DNA of 57,695 nucleotides, taken from assembly GCF_000220395.1 (NCBI RefSeq), contig NW_004086996.1, forward strand, positions 1 through 57,695. Reading direction: 5' to 3'. A program made the translations under genes and the position numbers. This document shows positions 53,401 to 57,695 of this stretch, piece by piece; position 1 is the stretch's first letter, and each line of letters begins with the position of its first letter. Origin of the DNA: Ichthyophthirius multifiliis. Taxonomy: Eukaryota > Ciliophora > Oligohymenophorea > Hymenostomatida. Under the pieces are notes generated by a model. The model was not told the DNA's origin. It was given only the letters and a program-made list of their open reading frames with translations, and made no database searches.

Positions 53401-55548
53401 AAGCTTCCTTTTGTATTAATATTTATTTCTTCGCAACCTTTTTAGTTAAATATATCACTTTAAATATCAATTTAAACCCCCTGTTATAAAAAACTATCAC
53501 TTTTAAATATGAAATCAGGAGCAATTTAATATGATATCTACAAATTATCAAAATTTAATTCCTAAAACTAATTTTAACCACAAAATTTAGCCGAAATATT
53601 TACCAAAAATTCTTTTTAATTAGGAGGCAAATATATTTTATTACATAATTCATCATTTAAATCCTATAAAGTACAATAATCATCATCCAACTCTAGCCCT
53701 TAAACACCGAAATACTAAATTTCAATTAATTATTTATCAAAAAATTCCGAATAGTCATTAGGAAAAACTCTAAAATTAGTAGGCAATAAATGAACATATT
53801 TGCCTTAAACTATTCTATCCATTTATACTTTTATGCTTTCTTTTCCATCTTCGAACATAAAAAAGCCTATTGGATCTTCTCTTTTAAAATAACCATTTTT
53901 CTTTTCCTTCCAGATAGAATACTCTTTCAAATTTTTAATATGAGAATATTAAGAAAAAGAATTTTCGAATTAACTTATATAATTTCCAGTAAATATTAAA
54001 CCACTTCCGATTGGAAATCCGCCTTTAGAGGGTGCTTTAGATGAATTTATTAATATGCTTTGTATTATCATTGATTTTTCGTGTTAATGTCTGAATATAA
54101 AACATGAATGAGGATAGTTTGCTAAAAATATATCTTTTGATGGATATGTTATTTAACTTTCCTTTAGTTTTATTTTTTAATATATATATTTTCAAATATA
54201 TATAAAATACTTAATATTAAAATGAAAACGATGATCCTTTTTAATTCACTAAAGATAAAGGTATATTATTGGCTTTTAATATACTTATTTGTTATTTATT
54301 TTATCTTTTATATTGTTTTGGTAATAAGTTTTATTTATCTTTAATATAAATTGAAATTTTATAAATTTTTTATTTTGGAGGAAATTTAATATTAGCAAAT
54401 TTTTTAAATAAATGTGTTTTATCAAGTTTATTTATAACACAATTATTAATACTAGATATGCAATTTTTAGACAAAAATCCTTTTTTAGATATTTTAAAAG
54501 TATTAAGAATATTTTAAAAATCAGAAATATTTTTAAAAGTAAATTCTTATGGTTTTAGCAAATTTTAAACTTCAACTTCAAAAATAGAAGAAATTTCTTC
54601 TTTTTAAGCAAAAATACTAAAAGAATTTTAAAAAGTAGAATTTTGAAATATATTAACATTAAAATTATCAATTTGACAAATCTCATTTGTTTCTTTTTCA
54701 TTCCAACATATAATTCTTTTATTAGAAATTAAAAAAAAAAAATCTTCTTTATTAAAAAAAGTACATATTTTATAAATTTTTTCATTTAAATTCACAAAAA
54801 CTTCTTTTTCTAAAAATAAATCAAATTCTCCTGAAAAAAAGGCTTTTATTTTTAAAATTCTGATGTGAACTTTTTCAATTTAGTCTTCTTTTTTTTTCAA
54901 AAAAATAAAAATCTTATTTTCCTCTTCACCTTCACTTTTACTTTGGATATCAAGAAATTCTTCACTATCATTAAATAAGAAGTCTTTTTCAAAAACACTT
55001 TCCAAAAATCCATCCATTTCTTTAAGAAAATTTTATCTTAAAAAAGCAGGAATTAAGCTTTCAATTACTTGTCTATTATTTTTATTTCTAAAAAGCGTAT
55101 TTTCTTAATTTTTAGTATCAAAAAAAGGAGTTAACTCATTATTCAATATACAACAAGATGGCTTATTTTTATTATTGAAAAATTATAAAATATAATCTTA
55201 TTTAACTCCAAATCTTTTAACTTTCAATATTTATTTATCTTTTTAGTCTTTTAAAACAATTCCAATAAATAACCTTTTTGTTAAATTATTATTATTTTCA
55301 TTTATAAATCCTCCTAAAGCTTCTTAATTTTCTTAATTAATACCAAATTAAGAGCTTCCTACTTTTAAAAGAGTACATTCAGTGTTCCAAATGTTAACAA
55401 ATCCAGTTTTGCAAAAAGAAGCGATAAAATAATTATTACTTTAATACAAAACATCGACAATATCTTTATTTAGTAATTTATGATTTTCATGTTCATCATA
55501 AGGGATATTATTAATAGTATGACTTAATTCAATATTAATACAACTCAT
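41095..55548 (-). CDS. Giant BIRC6/BRUCE-like E2 fused to UBA1-type E1
   Basis: One spliced frame of 4,663 codons. The N-terminus [13 protein letters not shown] is followed by WD-like sequence ([17 protein letters not shown]). Next comes a BIRC6-like region with PIGSGLIF near 54030 and [16 protein letters not shown] near 53790, long helical repeats, a TLDc-like stretch (about residue 2570: [17 protein letters not shown]), and the BIRC6 pre-UBC block ([30 protein letters not shown]). The UBC domain has its Cys in [11 protein letters not shown] near residue 3389. The E1 part starts near residue 3600 and has its Cys in [10 protein letters not shown] near residue 4220. Nine introns: 41209-41248, 42545-42602, 43239-43281, 44797-44840, 47202-47256, 48939-49003, 51087-51146, 51279-51329, 54162-54210. 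Their removal leaves an exact multiple of three, and both active cysteines lie in the frame of the start codon. I found no BIR zinc finger. In animals BIRC6 is a hybrid E2/E3 ligase charged by UBA6 (established). Fusion to the E1 is read from the sequence; its expression as one protein is inferred. Confidence 0.85.
44700..45420 (-). other. UBC (E2) module of the giant protein
   Basis: Within the giant CDS. It reads [98 protein letters not shown] and [16 protein letters not shown]. After the 44-nt intron (44797-44840) it continues [20 protein letters not shown]. Each block aligns by eye with the C-terminal UBC of animal BIRC6 rather than with ordinary E2s, including the long FVRCD lead-in and the HFYxKK helix after the core. 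The catalytic Cys codon is at 45102-45104. The BIRC6-type tail helix continues past the core ([19 protein letters not shown]) to about 44585. Confidence 0.93.
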
Positions 55549-57272
55549 TTATCTTTTTTTTTTATTTATTTTTTAAATACAAAAATATGTAAAATATATA
55601 ATTTTATACATTTTAAAAGGAACTTAATCTTTTAAAATATCATCTAAATTTCCTTTATTTATTAACTCTAGAGGTTCCAACTAAACATCTAAAGATGAAA
55701 AATGCCTTAAGTTAGTTAAATTATCATTTAAATTTATAATTCCTGCTTCAGCAATTTCAATAGGTTAAAAAGAAGATTTTGTATAATTTAAAAGAGAGGC
55801 TAATCTCCCAAAAGAAGTATGATTTCTATTCATATTTTAAGAAAATAATTAACTTAATTCTTAATTAGAATATCCATGTAAAGTAATTGCAAATATACAT
55901 TCATCTAGTTAGGTAATTATTTATAATAAAGATTTCTTTTTAGTTTTATTAATTTCACTTTTTTCAACAAAAGTTCCTATTTAATCAACAAAAAATTTTG
56001 CTTGTATATATTATAGATTTAGTTATATAATATTCTCTGTTTAGTTTTGTCTTTGTTTTATTAAATTTATTAAATTCTCAATGTCATTTAATTGTAAAAA
56101 TCCTTCTTTAATTATTTATCTCCATTCAATATTTTTTAATAAATATATTAATTCGTCTTTATCTATAAAAAGCATTATATAATCAGTCTTTTCTTTAGGA
56201 ATGTTTTAAAACATAGAAGCTTATATTGGAAACTATCCTGTTTTTTTGCTTTTTTTTAGTAATTTTAACCTATTTTAGTGTACAATTATTATATTTTCAT
56301 CAATATTTGAATATAATTTGCATTACAATGTTTTTTTAAGCTATTGTTTTTTTTCAATGTATTTTTCTAAATCTAAAATTATTAATTATATTTTTGTTTC
56401 TATATTTATTATATCACATTCTTAAATGTCATTTTATTAGAAACAAATGTTACTTTAAAATAGATGCTATAGTTTATTTTATTATATATATAAAAATATA
56501 ATTATATAAAAATAAAAATATATATATATATATTATATTTATATATATTTATTAATATATGTTTTTTTAATTATTATATATTTAATAAATTATTCTAAAA
56601 TAAAAAATAACTAACAGAAACAGAATTTAAATAAAAATAATTTTTTTGTTAAAAATTTATAAAAAATTAAAAATATATAAATAAAAGTAAATATTTATTT
56701 ACTTATTTATAGAAAGGATTAAAAATTACACTATTTTCTTTTTCGCTAATTCTAATACAAGGAAACCATTTCATATTATCCTAATTTTTATTAATTGAAA
56801 TTTTTTAACATTTGGCATCTTATTTATTTCCATTTAGATAAACATTTAAATCTCCAGTAATAAAATTTAAATTAAATTTTACATATCTTGCTGTAGTAGT
56901 GTTAAATGAAATTAGTATTTCCTTATATTAATCTTGTTAAACTATTCCCATTTCAATATTTTTACATGAATTAGGACAATAAAATTCCCATGTATGCTCT
57001 CCTGAATTAAATCCTATTGTTGATACAGCATATAACTACTAATAAGCATTATTTGTTATGTTTGTTGCTGTTAATTATGTAGGGGAAAAGACCAATTATT
57101 AATTTTAATGTTATAATTTATATAGACAAAGACGAGCACAAGATGCATTAAATATGATTGGTTAAGAAAGTGATTATTATATTACTGTATCTTATTTTTT
57201 TTATGGAAATTAAGGTGCTAAAATTAATTAATTTGTAGTTTAATTGAATAAAAATTAATTAAATTTATTCAT
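55549..57272 (-). CDS. SPRY/B30.2-domain ORF, possibly N-terminus of the giant protein
   Basis: Starts MNKFNQFLFNQTTNQ. About residues 50-190 form a SPRY/B30.2 fold by motif: IIFNASCARLCLYKL, VSTIGFNSGEHTWEFYCP, GDLNVYLNGNKQ, WFPCIRISEKENSVIF. A 236-nt phase-0 intron (56467-56702) joins NPFYKQ to HLFQSNICFQQ. A helical region follows (QLIILDLEKYIEKKQQLKK) and a conserved-looking stretch ends ELINKGNLDDILKDQ near 55624. The exons total 496 codons exactly. No UGA lies between here and the ATG of the giant gene at 55548, and the frame is the same, so both may form one protein of about 5,158 residues. The last 25 codons (55549-55623) look noncoding. An intron there with a GTTCC donor would give a UGA in another frame, so a separate gene is also possible. 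Confidence 0.65.
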
Positions 57273-57695
57273 TTATTTTTTATTCCTTTTTGTATTATTA
57301 TTCTTTTATCTGATCTTTATTATTTTATTTTGTAAAAAAAAAAATTTAAATATTATTAAATATATATCAAATATTTATTTTCTATTATATAAATTTAGAT
57401 TTTTTTATTTTATAAATACAAAAATAGTTAGTGTTTTTTTTTTAATTAAAAATTAAATATAAATTTAATTTAAAGTTAATATATAAGGGTATGAAAAATA
57501 AATTATAATTTATTTATTAAAAATATTAATATTATTTAAAGAAATAATATATAAAAAAAAATTATAAATAAAATATAAAAATATATAAATAAAAATTATT
57601 TAATATATATACTTGTTTAATTATTTATAATATTTCAATTTATTATATATATTAATATTTTATCATAATTTTTAATATTAATTTAAATATTAAAA
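57273..57695. other. AT-rich 5' flank of the SPRY ORF
   Basis: Upstream of the minus-strand start at 57272. Nearly pure A/T, presumed promoter region. No further gene or telomeric repeat is seen. Confidence 0.5.

Overview
The window reads as macronuclear DNA of an oligohymenophorean ciliate. Base composition is extremely AT-rich. Long conserved proteins appear only if UAA and UAG are read as glutamine and UGA is the sole stop. Introns are mostly 38-135 nt with GT..AG ends. An Ichthyophthirius-like or related species is the best guess (inference; Paramecium introns are shorter and Tetrahymena is less AT-rich). Reading with the standard code gives only short false ORFs, so every gene below was translated by hand with the ciliate code and spliced by eye. 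For ten spliced genes the inferred exon lengths sum exactly to a multiple of three.

Layout. 0.7-4.1 kb (+): IQ-motif/coiled-coil protein. 4.2-6.1 kb (-): serine hydroxymethyltransferase. 8.9-10.2 kb (-): acyl-CoA dehydrogenase/oxidase. 12.3-17.5 kb (-): two coiled-coil proteins. 17.7-19.2 kb (+): folylpolyglutamate synthase. 19.7-20.6 kb (+): Rho/Rac GTPase. 21.5-24.1 kb: a short hypothetical ORF and an Asn-rich protein. 24.9-26.8 kb (+): polytopic membrane protein. 27.8-29.1 kb (+): short-chain dehydrogenase. 30.2-30.9 kb (+): small hypothetical. 31.2-32.7 kb (-): GSK3-type kinase. 33.6-35.1 kb (+): TPR protein. 35.1-36.2 kb (-): syntaxin-like tail-anchored protein. 36.4-38.8 kb (+): Piwi. 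39.8-40.9 kb (-): coiled-coil protein. 41.1-57.3 kb (-): a giant ubiquitin-system locus.

The most striking feature is that giant locus. One spliced open frame of 4,663 codons (55548 down to 41095) encodes a BIRC6/BRUCE-like protein whose C-terminal UBC (E2) domain runs, without any UGA, into a complete UBA1-type ubiquitin-activating enzyme (E1). This predicts an E2-E1 fusion with the E2 cysteine near residue 3389 and the E1 cysteine near residue 4220. BIRC6 in animals is charged by the E1 UBA6, so the fusion would join two partners of one pathway. A SPRY-domain ORF directly upstream is open in the same frame and may be its N-terminus.

Other notable points: the Piwi protein has Ser in place of the first catalytic Asp and one apparent poly-A frameshift. 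The SHMT has lost its normally invariant RYYGG-type motif. Several coding genes show apparent frameshifts at A-runs, which could be sequence errors. No tRNA, rRNA, telomere repeat, transposon or CRISPR array was recognised.
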